Shown: one piece after another, positions 19,640 to 19,693 of the stretch
Layout of the letters: each line of letters begins with the position of its first letter
How positions within the stretch are numbered: the stretch's first letter is position 1
From: Cristatella mucedo
Taxonomy: Eukaryota; Bryozoa; Phylactolaemata; Cristatellidae
DNA length: 19,693 bases
Reading direction: 5' to 3'
NCBI GenBank assembly: GCA_009760855.2
Contig: WPIO01000608.1
Coordinates: 1 to 19,693, forward strand
Translations under genes and position numbers: made by a program
Notes under the pieces: generated by a model
Database searches by the model: none
Told to the model about the DNA's origin: nothing
Seen by the model: the letters and a program-made list of their open reading frames with translations, nothing else

Positions 19640-19693
19640 CAGTCAGTGCACGCTCCGACATGCAGATTTGAAGTTTCTACATATTCCGCGATC

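Larger units (their letters stand above)
1..19693. repeat. Tandem satellite array, 124-bp monomer
   Basis: The whole window is one head-to-tail satellite array with all copies in the same orientation. A representative intact copy is 18907-19030. It opens with TGCGAAACGTGTTATTTACG, continues through GCTTTAAACATGG, GCAGCACTCTGCTGC and CACGCTCCGACATGCAG, and closes with ATTCCGCGATCTG followed by TGCGAAC. The period is exactly 124 bp in the clean half, for example TAAAC landmarks at 12820 and 12944, or at 17948, 18072, 18196 and 18320. Composition is about 49% GC with about 11 CpG per monomer. No unique DNA appears at either edge. No promoter, RNA gene or protein gene was found inside. Long homogeneous non-coding arrays like this are typical of eukaryotic heterochromatin; I do not recognise the family, so the organism stays open. 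The tandem structure is certain; the satellite interpretation is very likely. Confidence 0.97.
9711..19693. repeat. Homogeneous 124-bp satellite array, about 80 monomers
   Basis: From here to the end the units follow each other with almost invariant 124-bp spacing and differ mainly by substitutions at a limited set of sites. The common variant sites are GCGCACG / GTGCACG / GCCCACG / GCACACG / GGCACG before CTCCGA; GACATG versus GAAATG; GATTTGAAG versus GATTTAAAG; TCTACATATT versus TCTAGACATT or TCTAGATATT; the base after ATCTG (C, G or A); and AACTCG versus AACTTG. These combine into recurrent subtypes. The pattern is that of a satellite under concerted evolution by unequal exchange and conversion. 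Reading frames of up to 256 codons (14066-14836) cross the array but are by-products of repetition and are not genes. Confidence 0.96.

Noticed and set aside
9711-19693. CRISPR array.
   Set aside because: The period is 124 bp with no unique spacers; the entire unit is conserved, there is no short repeat/variable spacer alternation, and no cas gene is nearby.
1-19693. tRNA, rRNA or telomere repeats.
   Set aside because: No cloverleaf with a TTC-type arm, no rRNA core words and no short G-rich telomeric repeat were seen; every stretch examined reads as the 124-bp unit or its disturbed form.
9711-19693. A strict higher-order repeat of fixed period.
   Set aside because: Subtype order repeats only locally (9-, 11- and about 27-41-monomer distances with different neighbours), so no single multi-monomer period fits the whole clean half.

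Overview
This window is satellite DNA from end to end. It is a head-to-tail tandem array of one 124-bp monomer, and I see no gene of any kind in it. About 80 monomers can be followed one after another from about 9,711 to 19,693. Recognisable but heavily disturbed copies fill 1 to about 9,710. No unique flanking sequence is visible at either end, so the array continues beyond both. A long, homogeneous, non-coding array of this size with monomer subtypes suggests a eukaryotic genome (centromeric, pericentromeric, subtelomeric or B-chromosome-like heterochromatin). I do not recognise the monomer as a named satellite family and cannot name the organism. The monomer is about 49% GC and carries about 11 CpG dinucleotides, more than base composition alone predicts.

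Layout. (1) 1 to ~9,710: the same repeat, but riddled with single-base insertions, base doublings and some deletions. The mean distance between equivalent landmarks is about 142 bp at 8.0-9.7 kb and about 150 bp near the left end, instead of 124 bp. This part also holds isolated homopolymers (A20, G17, A25, A10, A9). The disturbance is worst at the left and lessens rightwards, with clean islands around 5.55-5.70 and 6.69-7.45 kb. This looks more like unpolished, insertion-prone single-molecule read sequence at a contig end than like natural decay, but the sequence alone cannot settle that. (2) ~9,711 to 19,693: clean array with near-constant 124-bp spacing, substitution-type subtypes, a few truncated monomers (53, ~49-bp jump, 56 bp) and a few short duplications or insertions (10, 12 and 18 bp).

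Within the clean half the monomers are not randomly variable. Linked sets of variants define subtypes, and a three-monomer cassette recurs in the same order at about 12.7, 17.8 and 19.2 kb. The last two copies are exactly 11 monomers apart. This indicates local segmental duplication and unequal exchange rather than a strict higher-order repeat. The monomer itself contains a perfect 6-bp-stem/3-nt-loop inverted repeat, a TTTAAA-centred imperfect dyad and three TGCGAA words spaced 10 and 20 bp apart.

The many open frames that can be read through the array are artefacts. Since 124 leaves remainder 1 when divided by 3, a frame entering one monomer appears in the next frame of the following monomer and stays open until it meets the one in-frame TAA. 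I found no RNA gene, transposon, CRISPR array or new defence-like system here. The points worth following up are the array architecture, the phased motif, and the abrupt change in sequence quality.
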